DNA of 64,000 nt from Pseudomonas koreensis (GCF_012986595.1 NZ_JAAQYM010000005.1:496001-560000), one strand, 5' to 3'. Counted from the stretch's first letter, positions 34,388-43,765 are shown. The notes: generated from the sequence alone by a model not told the origin. A program made the numbers and translations.

Positions 34388-35463
34388 TGCTCACCTCGTT
34401 TCTTCAGCAGACCGATCACACCTTTGGGCAAATACAACGTCACAACAATGAACAGCGCGCCGAGGAAGAACAGCCAGTACTCGGGAAAGGCCACGGTGAA
34501 CCAGCTCTTCATGCCGTTGACCACACCAGCGCCGAGCAACGGGCCGATCAAGGTTCCGCGCCCGCCGAGGGCGACCCAGACCGCCGCTTCGATGGAGTTG
34601 GTTGGCGACATTTCGCTGGGGTTGATGATCCCCACTTGCGGCACATACAAGGCACCGGCCAAACCGCACAGCACCGCGCTCAGGACCCAGACAAACAGCT
34701 TGAAACCACGCGGGTCGTAGCCGCAGAACATCAGTCGGTTTTCCGCATCGCGCAGCGCGGTCAGTACCCGGCCGAACTTGCTCTGCGCCAGGCGCCAGCC
34801 GATGAACAGGCTCGCCACCAGCAGCAACACCGTGGCCAGAAACAGCACCGCGCGGGTGCCCGGTTCAGTGATGCCGAAACCGAGAATCGTGCGGAAATTG
34901 GTGAAGCCGTTGTTGCCGCCGAAGCCGGTCTCGTTGCGGAAAAACAGGAGCATGCCGGCGAAGGTCAGGGCCTGGGTCATGATCGAGAAATACACGCCCT
35001 TGATCCGCGAGCGGAAGGCGAAGAAACCGAAGACCAGCGCCAGCAGGCCGGGTGCCAACACCACCAGACACATCGACCAGACAAAGCTGCTGGTGCCGCT
35101 CCAGTAGCACGGCAACTCCGTCCACGACAGAAAGGTCATGAACGCTGGCAAGCCATCACCGGCGGCCTGGCGCATCAGGTACATGCCCATCGCATAGCCG
35201 CCGAGAGCGAAGAACAAGCCGTGGCCCAGCGACAGCAGGCCGGCGTAACCCCAGACCAGATCCAGCGCCAGGGCGACGATGGCATAGCAGAGGATCTTGC
35301 CGACCAGCGTCAGGGTGTAGGCCGAGATGTGCAGCGCACTGTCCGGCGACAGCAGCGAGAGCAGCGGCAGGGCGATCAGCAGCGCAAGAATCACCGCGCC
35401 GACCGCCAGCGTGACTCTCGGCCCGGCCTTTTGCGTGGCTGTAACTAATAGAGGCTGGTTCAT
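34384..35463 (-). CDS. urtC: Urea ABC transporter permease UrtC
   Basis: 359-residue LivM-type permease with about ten membrane helices. D-L-V-W-G-Y-A-G-L-L-S-L-G-H-G-L-F-F-A-L-G-G-Y-A-M near residue 65 and T-G-F-G-G-N-N-G-F-T-N-F near 175 are UrtC hallmarks. The start overlaps the urtB stop by one base (TGATG). Confidence 0.95.
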   Translation of the reverse strand: MNQPLLVTATQKAGPRVTLAVGAVILALLIALPLLSLLSPDSALHISAYTLTLVGKILCYAIVALALDLVWGYAGLLSLGHGLFFALGGYAMGMYLMRQAAGDGLPAFMTFLSWTELPCYWSGTSSFVWSMCLVVLAPGLLALVFGFFAFRSRIKGVYFSIMTQALTFAGMLLFFRNETGFGGNNGFTNFRTILGFGITEPGTRAVLFLATVLLLVASLFIGWRLAQSKFGRVLTALRDAENRLMFCGYDPRGFKLFVWVLSAVLCGLAGALYVPQVGIINPSEMSPTNSIEAAVWVALGGRGTLIGPLLGAGVVNGMKSWFTVAFPEYWLFFLGALFIVVTLYLPKGVIGLLKKRGEQ

Positions 35464-36965
35464 CAGTCGATCACCCGTCCTTTCAGTGCGAAGAGGCCTT
35501 GCGGACGTTTCTGGATGAACAGAATGATCAGCGCGAGGATCAGGATCTTGCCCAGCACCGCACCGATCTGCGGCTCAAGAATCTTGTTGGCGATACCGAG
35601 GCCGAACGCCGCCAGCACGCTGCCGGCCAGTTGCCCGACACCGCCGAGCACCACCACCAGGAACGAATCGATGATGTAGCTCTGGCCGAGGTCCGGGCCG
35701 ACGTTGCCGATCTGGCTCAGCGCCACGCCACCGAGGCCGGCGATGCCCGAGCCGAGGCCGAAGGCGAGCATGTCGACGCGCCCGGTGGGCACGCCGCAGC
35801 AGGCGGCCATGTTGCGGTTCTGCGTGACCGCGCGCACGTTGAGGCCCAGGCGCGTCTTGTTCAGCAACAGCCAGGTCAGCACCACCACGAACAAGGCGAA
35901 GGCGATGATCACGATGCGGTTGTATGGCAGCACCAGATTCGGCAGCACCTGGATGCCGCCGGACAGCCACGCCGGATTCGCCACTTCAACGTTCTGCGCA
36001 CCGAACAGCAGGCGCACCAACTGGATCAGCATCAGACTGATGCCCCAGGTGGCGAGCAGGGTTTCCAGCGGCCGGCCGTAGAGGTGACGAATCACCGTGC
36101 GTTCCAGCGCCATGCCGATCGCCGCCGTGACAAAGAACGCCACCGGCAGCGCGATCAGCGGATAGAACTCGATGGCTTGCGGGGCGTAGCGCTGGAACAT
36201 CAACTGCACCACGTAGGTCGAGTAGGCACCGAGCATCAGCATCTCGCCGTGGGCCATGTTGATCACCCCGAGCAGGCCGAAGGTGATCGCCAGACCGAGT
36301 GCCGCCAGCAGCAGGATCGAACCAAGCGACATGCCGCTGAACGCCTGACCCAACACTTCGCCGATCAGCAGTTTGCGCTTGACCTGCGCGAGGCTGGTTT
36401 CGGCGGCCGTGCGCACGCCGGGATCGGTTTCGACGCCGGGTTCGAGCAAGCCTTCGAGGCGGGTGCGGGCCAGTGGGTCACCGGTTTCACCGAGCAGGCG
36501 CACGGCGGCCAGACGCACCGCCGGGTCGGCATCCACCAGTTGCAGATTGGCCAGGGCCAGGCTCAGGGCGTCGTGAACGCCAGGGTCTTTTTCGCCAGCC
36601 AGTTGCTGGTCGAGGAATTTCAGCTGCGCGGGTTTTGCGCTTTTCTGCAATTGCTGCGCGGCGCTCAGACGGATTTTGGCGTCGGCGGCGAGCAATTGGT
36701 GGCTGGCCAGTGCAGTGTCGATCAGGCCCCGCAGGCGGTTGTTCAGGCGCAGGGTTTTGGTTTGGCCGTCGAGGGTCAGTTCGCCTTGTTGCAGGGCGTT
36801 GATCAGCTCGACACGCGCCGGCTCGGGCTGCGCGGCCCAGGCTTCCAGCAGTTTGGCTTGTTGCACGGGATTGGCGGCGACGAAGTCTTCGGCGTCGCCG
36901 GCGTGGGCCATCATCGGCAGCAAAAGTGCGATGACGCAGATAAAGCGGTAGAAAGCAGTGGGCAT
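35463..36965 (-). CDS. urtB: Urea ABC transporter permease UrtB with periplasmic N-terminal domain
   Basis: 500 residues. A signal peptide (to ~residue 22, A-H-A) precedes a ~190-residue alpha-helical, HEAT-like soluble region. The LivH-type permease starts near 205 (G-L-A-I-T-F-G-L-L-G-V-I-N-M-A-H-G-E-M). This long N-terminal domain is normal for gammaproteobacterial UrtB and absent from LivH. ATG at 36965 chosen as it begins the signal sequence; an in-frame start lies eight codons upstream. Confidence 0.93.
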   Translation of the reverse strand: MPTAFYRFICVIALLLPMMAHAGDAEDFVAANPVQQAKLLEAWAAQPEPARVELINALQQGELTLDGQTKTLRLNNRLRGLIDTALASHQLLAADAKIRLSAAQQLQKSAKPAQLKFLDQQLAGEKDPGVHDALSLALANLQLVDADPAVRLAAVRLLGETGDPLARTRLEGLLEPGVETDPGVRTAAETSLAQVKRKLLIGEVLGQAFSGMSLGSILLLAALGLAITFGLLGVINMAHGEMLMLGAYSTYVVQLMFQRYAPQAIEFYPLIALPVAFFVTAAIGMALERTVIRHLYGRPLETLLATWGISLMLIQLVRLLFGAQNVEVANPAWLSGGIQVLPNLVLPYNRIVIIAFALFVVVLTWLLLNKTRLGLNVRAVTQNRNMAACCGVPTGRVDMLAFGLGSGIAGLGGVALSQIGNVGPDLGQSYIIDSFLVVVLGGVGQLAGSVLAAFGLGIANKILEPQIGAVLGKILILALIILFIQKRPQGLFALKGRVID

Positions 36966-36989
36966 AGTCAGTCGCCTTGACGCGGACAT

Positions 36990-37155
36990 TGTGGGAGCGA
37001 GCTTATGTGGCGAGGGGATTTATCCCCGATCGGCTGCGAAGCAGTCGCGAAATCAGCCGACGCGATCAATCTGATACACCGCGACTGCTGGATTTGGGGC
37101 TGCTTCGCAACCCATCGGGGATAAATCCCCTCGCCACATAAGCTCGCTACCACAG
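36990..37155. repeat. Nested REP structure between urtA and urtB
   Basis: An outer pair (GTGGGAGCGAGCTTATG / ATAAGCTCGCTACCAC) encloses an inner pair (TGTGGCGAGGGGATTTATCC and complement). Two repeat families appear inserted one inside the other, downstream of the binding-protein gene. Confidence 0.85.
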
Positions 37156-37202
37156 GGAATTGCATCAGCCCCACGCCAGGCGCAGGACTGACATCCAATA
37201 GC

Positions 37203-38468
37203 TCAGTTGCTCTTCACCGCATAATCCGGCTTCTTGTCGTTGCCATCGATAAACGGACTCCACGGTTGCGCGCGGATCGGCCCTTCGGTCTGCCACACCA
37301 CGTTGAACTGACCGTCGTTCTGGATCTCGCCGATCATCACCGGCTTGTGCAGGTGGTGGTTGGTCTTGTCCATGGTCAGGGTGTAGCCCGATGGCGCGGC
37401 GAAAGTCTGGCCGGCCAGCGCTTCGCGGACCTTGTCGACGTCGGTGGACTTGGCTTTCTCCACCGCCTGCGCCCACATGTGGATGCCGACGTAGGTGGCT
37501 TCCATCGGGTCGTTGGTCACGGCTTTGTCGGCGCCCGGCAGGTTGTGTTTCTTGGCGTAGGCCTTCCAGTCCGCGACGAACTTCTTGTTCACCGGGTTCT
37601 CGACGGACTCGAAGTAGTTCCACGCCGCGAGGTTGCCCACCAGCGGCTTGGTGTCGATGCCGCGCAGTTCTTCTTCGCCGACCGAGAACGCCACGACCGG
37701 CACGTCGGTGGCCTTCAGGCCCTGGTTGGCCAGCTCTTTGTAGAACGGCACGTTGGAGTCGCCGTTGACCGTGGAGATGACCGCAGTCTTGCCGCCCGCA
37801 GAGAATTTTTTGATGTTGGCGACGATGGTTTGATAGTCGCTGTGGCCGAACGGGGTGTAGACCTCTTCGATGTCCTTGTCGGCCACGCCTTTGGAGTGCA
37901 GGAACGAGCGCAGGATCTTGTTGGTGGTGCGCGGGTAGACGTAATCGGTGCCGAGCAGGAAGAAACGCTTGGCGCTGCCGCCTTCTTCGCTCATCAGGTA
38001 TTCCACCGCCGGGATCGCTTGCTGGTTCGGCGCGGCGCCGGTGTAGAACACGTTTGGCGACATCTCTTCGCCTTCGTACTGCACCGGGTAGAACAGCAGG
38101 CCGTTGAGTTCCTCGAACACCGGCAACACCGATTTACGCGACACCGAGGTCCAGCAGCCGAATACCACGGCGACTTTGTCCTGGGTCAGCAACTGCCGGC
38201 CCTTTTCCGCAAACAGCGGCCAGTTCGACGCCGGGTCGACCACCACCGGTTCGAGCATCTTGCCGTTCACCCCGCCCTTGGCATTGATCTCGTCGATGGT
38301 CATCAGCGCCATGTCTTTGAGCGACGTTTCGGAGATCGCCATGGTCCCGGACAACGAATGCAGAATCCCGACCTTGATGGTCTCGGCAGCCTGGACAGTC
38401 CAGGTCATGCCCATCGCGGCAATGGATGCCGTGAGAGTGAAAGCCTTGATCAAACTGCGACGCTTCAT
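37203..38468 (-). CDS. urtA: Urea ABC transporter periplasmic binding protein UrtA
   Basis: 421 residues. The N-terminus M-K-R-R-S-L-I-K-A-F is followed by a hydrophobic core and cleavage near residue 27 (V-Q-A); the double arginine hints at Tat export, though a Sec signal is also possible. The mature part K-V-G-I-L-H-S-L-S-G-T-M-A-I-S-E and W-T-S-V-S-R-K-S-V-L-P are UrtA-specific. The start at 38468 has GGAG eight bases upstream. First gene of the urtABCDE-ureDA-GNATs-ureBC operon, preceded by a good sigma-54 element. Confidence 0.95.
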   Translation of the reverse strand: MKRRSLIKAFTLTASIAAMGMTWTVQAAETIKVGILHSLSGTMAISETSLKDMALMTIDEINAKGGVNGKMLEPVVVDPASNWPLFAEKGRQLLTQDKVAVVFGCWTSVSRKSVLPVFEELNGLLFYPVQYEGEEMSPNVFYTGAAPNQQAIPAVEYLMSEEGGSAKRFFLLGTDYVYPRTTNKILRSFLHSKGVADKDIEEVYTPFGHSDYQTIVANIKKFSAGGKTAVISTVNGDSNVPFYKELANQGLKATDVPVVAFSVGEEELRGIDTKPLVGNLAAWNYFESVENPVNKKFVADWKAYAKKHNLPGADKAVTNDPMEATYVGIHMWAQAVEKAKSTDVDKVREALAGQTFAAPSGYTLTMDKTNHHLHKPVMIGEIQNDGQFNVVWQTEGPIRAQPWSPFIDGNDKKPDYAVKSN

Positions 38469-38532
38469 TGTGCGATCTCCATGAACGTTTAATTTTTCTG
38501 GTTGGCAGATGCGGACGACTGAAGGTGTGTTT

Positions 38533-38549
38533 TGCAAGGGCTGTGCCCG
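38533..38549 (-). promoter_or_regulatory. Candidate sigma-54 promoter of the urt-ure operon
   Basis: On the minus strand CGGGCACAGCCCTTGCA matches YTGGCACGRNNNTTGCW at all but two positions with exact GG-N10-GC spacing. The predicted start is ~50 bases before urtA. Confidence 0.6.
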
Positions 38550-38601
38550 GTCGGGATCGGGCAGGAAAATGTCGGTTTAGAGCGGTTGCGCGCGGGCGGG
38601 G

Positions 38602-38637
38602 TGCACCATGAAGGGACGCGGGTGGAGCGTTGGTGCA
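38602..38637. promoter_or_regulatory. Possible NtrC half-sites upstream of urtA
   Basis: TGCACCA (38602-38608) and TGGTGCA (38631-38637) form a perfect inverted pair 22 bases apart. Each equals one half of an NtrC site, but the normal spacing is three bases, so this may be two degenerate sites. Confidence 0.3.
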
Positions 38638-38683
38638 GGCGGCCGCGCCAGATTGGGGCGCGATTTCAAGGACAACACTGTCC

Positions 38684-38776
38684 CCTGTAGGAGTGAGCCT
38701 GCTCGCGATGGCGTTCTGTCATCCACATTGATGTCGAATGTGCCGCCGTCATCGCGAGCAGGCTCACTCCTACAAG
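38684..38776. repeat. REP doublet, CTGTAGGAGTGAGCCTGCTCGCGAT variant
   Basis: Inverted pair enclosing ~45 bases between the permease gene and urtA. The remaining 38469-38790 sequence holds only the promoter elements. Confidence 0.88.
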
Positions 38777-38790
38777 TTGATTGTGCTGGA

Positions 38791-39801
38791 TCAGCGGCGG
38801 CGCATCAGGCCGATGAAGAACAGGCCGCCGATAGCCGCGGTGGCGACGCCGATAGGCAGGTCTTCCGGCGCGATCAGGGTCCGCGCGGCGACATCGACCC
38901 ACACCAGAAACAGGCTGCCGAGCAGTACACAGGCCGGCAGCAATCGCCGGTGCTCGGCGCCGACCAGACGCCGGGCAATGTGCGGCACCATCAGCCCGAC
39001 AAAACCGATCGAGCCACTGATCGACACCAGCACGCCGGTCATCAGCGAGGCGATCACAAACACCCGCAAACGCACCGCCCGGGCATTCAGGCCGAGGGTC
39101 ACGGCGGTCTGCTCGCCGGCCATCAGCGCGTTCAACGGGCGGGCCATGCCCAGCAGCAAACCGAGGCCGAGCAACACGCTCAGGGCCGGCACCGCCAGCA
39201 GTTCCCAGCGCGCCAGACCGAGACCACCAAGCATCCAGAACATCACCGCCGAACTGGCTCGGTGGTCGCCCATGAACAGCAGCAGGTTAGCGATTGCCAT
39301 CATCACGAACGACACCGCCACACCGCACAGCAGCAAGCGATCGCTGTCGAGCCGGCCCTGCCGATTGGCAATGCCCAGCACCAGAAACATGCTCAGCAAT
39401 GCCCCGATGAACGCGGCAATCGGCAAGGTCAGCAGGCCGACGATCTCACCGATGTGCAGCACCACGATCACTGCGCCCAGGGTCGCGCCGGAGGTGACGC
39501 CAAGCAGGTGCGGATCGGCCAGTGGGTTGCGCGTCACCGCTTGCAGTACCGCGCCGATCAAGGCCAGCCCGGCGCCGACCAACGCACCGAGCAGCATGCG
39601 CGGCACACGGATCAGCCAGACGATGTGTTCCTGCCCGGCGTTCCAGCTCACCTCGCCGAGGCCGAAGGTCTTGTGCAGCAGAATCCGCCACACCACGTCT
39701 ACCGGCACCCGCGCCGGACCAAAGCCGAGCGAGACCACGCACGACACCAGCAACAGGGCGCCGAGGGCGGTCAGCAGCAGGGCGTAGCGACGGTCGATCA
39801 T
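38791..39801 (-). CDS. FecCD-type ABC transporter permease
   Basis: 336 residues, ten predicted membrane helices, of the BtuC/FecCD family for siderophore, cobalamin or metal-chelate import. A-L-V-G-A-G-L-A-L-I-G-A-V-L-Q and N-P-L-A-D-P-H-L-L-G-V-T-S-G-A near residue 85 are the family core. The GFVGLMVPHIARRL-like loop near 245 contacts the ATPase. It overlaps the binding-protein gene by four bases. Substrate discussed under the TonB receptor. Confidence 0.9.
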   Translation of the reverse strand: MIDRRYALLLTALGALLLVSCVVSLGFGPARVPVDVVWRILLHKTFGLGEVSWNAGQEHIVWLIRVPRMLLGALVGAGLALIGAVLQAVTRNPLADPHLLGVTSGATLGAVIVVLHIGEIVGLLTLPIAAFIGALLSMFLVLGIANRQGRLDSDRLLLCGVAVSFVMMAIANLLLFMGDHRASSAVMFWMLGGLGLARWELLAVPALSVLLGLGLLLGMARPLNALMAGEQTAVTLGLNARAVRLRVFVIASLMTGVLVSISGSIGFVGLMVPHIARRLVGAEHRRLLPACVLLGSLFLVWVDVAARTLIAPEDLPIGVATAAIGGLFFIGLMRRR

Positions 39802-40745
39802 TCGCCGTGGAACCCCTTGGCCAGGGTTTCCACCGCCAGCACGTTATCGATCCCCGGCGTGGCCTGCACATAAGGGATGACGATGAAGCGCTGGTTCTTG
39901 ATCGCTTCCACCGATTGCAGCGCCGGGTTCTTCAGCAGAAATTCGATCTTCTGCTCGGCGGTGATTTCGCTGTAGTCGACGATCACGATCACCTGCGGAT
40001 TGCGTTCGACCACGGTCTCCCAGTTGACCCGGGTCCAGCTCGCGTCGACGTCATCGAGAATGTTGCGCCCACCGGCGGCATCGATCAGCGCTTGCGGCAT
40101 GCCGAGGCGGCCGGAGGTCATGGCGCGGTCTTCGCCGCTGTCGTAGAGGAACACGCGCGGCTTGTCGGCGGGCAGGTCTTTGCGGATCTCGGCAACCTGC
40201 TGCTGCATGTCGGCGATCAGTGCGTTGGCGCGATCCTGCACGTCGAAGATCTGGCCGAGATTGCGCAAGTCGTTGTAGGTATCCTCCAGCGTCGCCGCCG
40301 GGCGCTTCATCACGAAGGCGCAGGATTCGGTCAGTTCGTACACGTTGATGCCCAGCGGCTGCAGAGTCTGCGGGGTGAGGTCACCGCCGACGCGCATGCC
40401 GTAATCCCAGCCGGCGAAGAAAAAATCGACGTTGGCATTGAGCAGGGTTTCCACCGACGGGTACTTCGCGGCCAGCTCCGGCAAACCGTCGAGCAGCGAC
40501 TGCATCTCGGGCGTCACCGACTTCCAGCCGCTGACACCGCTGTACCCGGCCATGCGCGATTTGAGGCCGAGGGCGAGCATCATCTGGGTCATGTTGATGT
40601 CGTGGCTGACCGCGTGTTTCGGCGCCTCGCTGAAGCTCACGTCACGGTTGCAGCTGTGAACGGTCAGCGGGTATTTCGTGGCTTCGGCCGAGGCCTGGGC
40701 ACTGCACAACAGAAGAGCGACGCAAAGCAGGGAACGCACAGTCAT
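39798..40745 (-). CDS. Periplasmic binding protein of a chelate ABC transporter
   Basis: 315 residues, class III binding protein (BtuF/FepB-like) with a signal peptide ending near residue 20 (Q-A-S-A). Opening motif P-K-H-A-V-S-H-D-I-N-M-T-Q-M-M-L-A-L-G-L near 42-61. The mature protein has two cysteines. It overlaps both neighbours by four bases, so it is part of the ATPase-binding protein-permease unit. Confidence 0.9.
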   Translation of the reverse strand: MTVRSLLCVALLLCSAQASAEATKYPLTVHSCNRDVSFSEAPKHAVSHDINMTQMMLALGLKSRMAGYSGVSGWKSVTPEMQSLLDGLPELAAKYPSVETLLNANVDFFFAGWDYGMRVGGDLTPQTLQPLGINVYELTESCAFVMKRPAATLEDTYNDLRNLGQIFDVQDRANALIADMQQQVAEIRKDLPADKPRVFLYDSGEDRAMTSGRLGMPQALIDAAGGRNILDDVDASWTRVNWETVVERNPQVIVIVDYSEITAEQKIEFLLKNPALQSVEAIKNQRFIVIPYVQATPGIDNVLAVETLAKGFHGE

Positions 40746-41533
40746 GGTCGGGTTATCCAGGTGATTCGCGGGTAGCCGTGGAGGGGGTGGGAGTCGATCA
40801 GCGCCTCGACGCCGAACACATCGCGCAGCAGCTTGGTGGTGAGCACCTCTTGCGGCGTGCCGCTGGCGACGATGCGTCCGTGGTTGATCACATACAGTCG
40901 GTCGCAGAACGCCGCCGCGAGGTTCAGGTCGTGGATGCTGGCGAGAGTGCCGATCTGCAGGCGCTTGACCAGTTGCAGCAGTTCGAGTTGATAGCGCGGG
41001 TCGAGGTGGTTGGTCGGCTCGTCGAGGATCAGCAGTTGCGGTTGCTGGGTCAGTGCCCGGGCGAGGATTACCCGTTGTTTTTCACCGCCGGACAGGGTGG
41101 CGAACGCGTGTTCTTCGAAGCCGTCGAGGCCGACGGATTTGAGCGCTTGCGTGGCAAGGTTGCGATCTTCCAGCGTGTCGCCATCGAACAGGCCTTTGTG
41201 CGGTGTGCGGCCCATGGCGACGACCTCTTCGACGGTCAGGCCGAAGGCGTCGGGGAATTCCTGCAGGACCACGGCGATGCGTTGCGCGCACCAGCGCGAG
41301 GACTGTTTCCAGACGTTGTGATGGTCGAGTCGGACCTCACCGTGTTCCGGTTGGCTGAAGCGATAGGCGCAGCGCAGCAGGCTGGTCTTGCCGCTGCCGT
41401 TGGGGCCAATCAAACCGACAAACTCACCGGCGGCCACCCGCAACGAGGCGTCACGCAGCTGGAACTGGTGATGGCAGTGGCCGTGGCCCAGAGGTGTCCA
41501 GGCGAGGTTGGTGAGGTTTAGCGAGGTCATCAA
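40742..41533 (-). CDS. FecE-type ABC transporter ATPase
   Basis: 263 residues. Walker A G-P-N-G-S-G-K-T, Q-loop V-V-L-Q-E-F-P-D-A-F, signature L-S-G-G-E-K-Q-R and Walker B L-L-I-L-D-E-P-T-N-H-L-D are intact. The histidine cluster H-G-H-C-H-H near residue 17 is unusual for this family and may bind metal. First gene of the transporter trio, downstream of the TonB receptor across a REP element. Confidence 0.9.
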   Translation of the reverse strand: MMTSLNLTNLAWTPLGHGHCHHQFQLRDASLRVAAGEFVGLIGPNGSGKTSLLRCAYRFSQPEHGEVRLDHHNVWKQSSRWCAQRIAVVLQEFPDAFGLTVEEVVAMGRTPHKGLFDGDTLEDRNLATQALKSVGLDGFEEHAFATLSGGEKQRVILARALTQQPQLLILDEPTNHLDPRYQLELLQLVKRLQIGTLASIHDLNLAAAFCDRLYVINHGRIVASGTPQEVLTTKLLRDVFGVEALIDSHPLHGYPRITWITRP

Positions 41534-41557
41534 ATTCTCATAAAGCGATGCTTGCCC

Positions 41558-41634
41558 CTGCAGGCGCTGCCGCAGGCTGCCATCTTTTGAAAGATCAAGA
41601 TCAAAAGATCGCAGCCTGCGGCAGCTCCTACAGG
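41558..41634. repeat. REP doublet between TonB receptor and ABC ATPase genes
   Basis: CAGGCGCTGCCGCAGGCTGC and its near-complement, with one diverged arm. Inside the presumed operon. Confidence 0.85.
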
Positions 41635-41641
41635 GATTGGG

Positions 41642-43765
41642 TCAAAAGGTGTAATCCGCCGTGACGAAGAACGATCTCGGCTCGCCGAGCATCCATTGCT
41701 GGCCCGCATTGTATTGGCTTTGCGCGTACTGGCGGTCAAACAGATTGTTCAGTTGCAGGCCCAGCGTGGTGTTGCGCAGGGCTTGCCACGACAGTGTTGC
41801 ATCGACCACGGTGTAACTCGGCAACTCGTTGCGGTTGCCCATGTCGGCGTAGCGCGCATCGACATAGCGCACGCCGGCGCCGGCCTTCAGGTCATCGCTG
41901 AGGGTTTTGTTCAGCCACAGGTTGGCGGTACGCCGAGGCACGTCCACCGGGCGGTTGCCGTTGTATGACAGGGTTTGCCCGTTGACCACCTCGGAGAAAT
42001 CGTCGTACTTGGCCTTCACGATCGCGGCGTTGGCCTGCAATTGCCAGGCGTGCGGCAGTTGCAGATCAAGGCTGGCTTCCAGGCCGTTGGACGATTGCTG
42101 ACCGACCTGCTGCTTGTGGGTCGGATTGCCCGGATCGTCGGTCAGCAGCTTCTTCTTGACGATGCGATAGGCCGCCAGGGTGAACTCGCCGCGCTGATCC
42201 CAGAACAACTGCTTCAGGCCGACCTCGGTCTGGCGTGCGCTCGACAGGTCGTATTGCTGTTGGCTCGGGCTCAGGGAAATCAGGCCGCCGATGCCGTCGG
42301 TGCTGGTCGCGACCTGCCCGTAGAACGAAGTCTCCGGCGTCAGCGCAAACACCAGTCCGGCCTTCCAGTTATTGCCGGTCAGGGTCTTGTCGCTCTGGCT
42401 GTCGTCGATCAGGTTGGTGCGATCCACCTGCACGTAATCGCGGCGCACACCGGTCACCAGCGACCAGCGCTCGCTCAGTTGCGTGCGGTTTTCGCCGAAC
42501 AGCGACATCTGTTTCGTGGTGCTGTCGAACTGATCCCGGTACGGGCTGGCGCTTTCGAAGTAGCCCGGTTGCGGGTGATACGGATCCAGCGCCTGGCCGT
42601 TGGGCAGCACGTCGTTGAACGGCGAGTTGCTGTTGAGCTGGAAGCGGATGCGGTTGTAATCGACGCCGGTCACAGTCTGGCTGTCGAGGCCGAACAGCGA
42701 GTGCTTGAAGGTGAAGGTCTGGCGGTCGCCGACCTGCTCCTGTCGGTGGCCGATGCCGAAATAGCCGCTGCGGCTGAGTTGCTGGGTGGCGGTGTCGAAG
42801 TTGTAGTTCTCGGCGTTCTGCCAGCGGCGTTGAGCCTTGAGGTAGTACAGCTCGTTGCTGGCACTGACCGCGTCGTTGATCTGCCAATCCGTGGTCAGGC
42901 GCGTCCACTGATCGTTGTAGTGCTGCTGGTCGTCGCGCACGTTGTAGTTCTTGTTGCGCAGGCTGTCGTGCAACCGGCCGTTGATCAGCGGCGTGCCGAA
43001 ATAGTTCTGCGGGCGCTGGTCGCCGTAATCGTGGGCGAGGGTGAAGGCCAGGTCATCGGTGGCCTGCCAGCGCAGGGCGGCGCTGATGAAATCGCTGGAT
43101 GAGTCGCCACGATCGATCCAGCCGTTGCTGCGCAGGCGATTGAGATTGAGGCGATAACTCAGGGTATCGGTCAGCGAGCCACCGCTGTCGAACGCCTGTT
43201 GCTGACGGTCGTAGGAGCCGTAACCGACGCGCAGGTGGTTTTCGATTTCGCCTTCGAACGGTTTCTTCGGGATCACGTTGACCACCGCGCCGGTCGCGCC
43301 TTCTCCGTACAGCACCGAGGCCGGGCCGCGCAGCACGTCGACACGCTCCACCGACCAGGTATCGACCGGAAAGGTCACGGTGCCCATGCCGGTGTACAGG
43401 CGGTTGCCGTCATACAACTGCATCACCGAACTCTGCCCGGTAAACCCGCGTGCCTGCAACGAGGTGCCGCCATTGCCCGGCGTACCGGTGCGGCTGATGC
43501 CGGTGCTGCGCGACACGGCGTCCTGCACGCTGTGATCGCCACGGGCGCGGACCTGTTCGCCGCTGAGGCTTTCGACGCTGGCCGGGGTTTGCATGGCGTT
43601 GAGGTAAAGGCGCGAGCCGGCGGTGGTCGGCGTGGTCAGGCTGACGCTTGCGTCGTCGATGGCCGGTGCGCTGATGGTGCCGGTGGGCAGCAACAGCGCC
43701 TGGTTGTCGGCATGGGCGTTGTTCAGGCCGAACAGGCAGAGACTGGACAAGAGGTACTTGTTCAT
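41642..43765 (-). CDS. TonB-dependent outer-membrane receptor (candidate zinc/metallophore receptor)
   Basis: 707 residues: signal peptide, plug domain (T-P-A-S-V-E-S-L-S-G-E-Q-V-R-A-R-G near 60, D-V-L-R-G-P-A-S-V-L-Y-G-E-G-A near 147-161) and a 22-strand barrel ending in the outer-membrane signal V-T-A-D-Y-T-F. The plug resembles siderophore receptors. The order receptor-ATPase-binding protein-permease beside cobK matches, as I recall it, P. aeruginosa PA2911-PA2914, reported as zinc-responsive. A Zur-box-like palindrome 70 bases upstream agrees. The iron-siderophore alternative is not excluded. Confidence 0.88.
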   Translation of the reverse strand: MNKYLLSSLCLFGLNNAHADNQALLLPTGTISAPAIDDASVSLTTPTTAGSRLYLNAMQTPASVESLSGEQVRARGDHSVQDAVSRSTGISRTGTPGNGGTSLQARGFTGQSSVMQLYDGNRLYTGMGTVTFPVDTWSVERVDVLRGPASVLYGEGATGAVVNVIPKKPFEGEIENHLRVGYGSYDRQQQAFDSGGSLTDTLSYRLNLNRLRSNGWIDRGDSSSDFISAALRWQATDDLAFTLAHDYGDQRPQNYFGTPLINGRLHDSLRNKNYNVRDDQQHYNDQWTRLTTDWQINDAVSASNELYYLKAQRRWQNAENYNFDTATQQLSRSGYFGIGHRQEQVGDRQTFTFKHSLFGLDSQTVTGVDYNRIRFQLNSNSPFNDVLPNGQALDPYHPQPGYFESASPYRDQFDSTTKQMSLFGENRTQLSERWSLVTGVRRDYVQVDRTNLIDDSQSDKTLTGNNWKAGLVFALTPETSFYGQVATSTDGIGGLISLSPSQQQYDLSSARQTEVGLKQLFWDQRGEFTLAAYRIVKKKLLTDDPGNPTHKQQVGQQSSNGLEASLDLQLPHAWQLQANAAIVKAKYDDFSEVVNGQTLSYNGNRPVDVPRRTANLWLNKTLSDDLKAGAGVRYVDARYADMGNRNELPSYTVVDATLSWQALRNTTLGLQLNNLFDRQYAQSQYNAGQQWMLGEPRSFFVTADYTF

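Noticed and set aside
35499..36980. 493-codon plus-strand frame opposite urtB, and similar frames opposite AsmA (14676-16484) and the epimerase (9572-10954)
   Set aside because: Antisense shadows of well-supported genes, rich in Gln/His/Arg.
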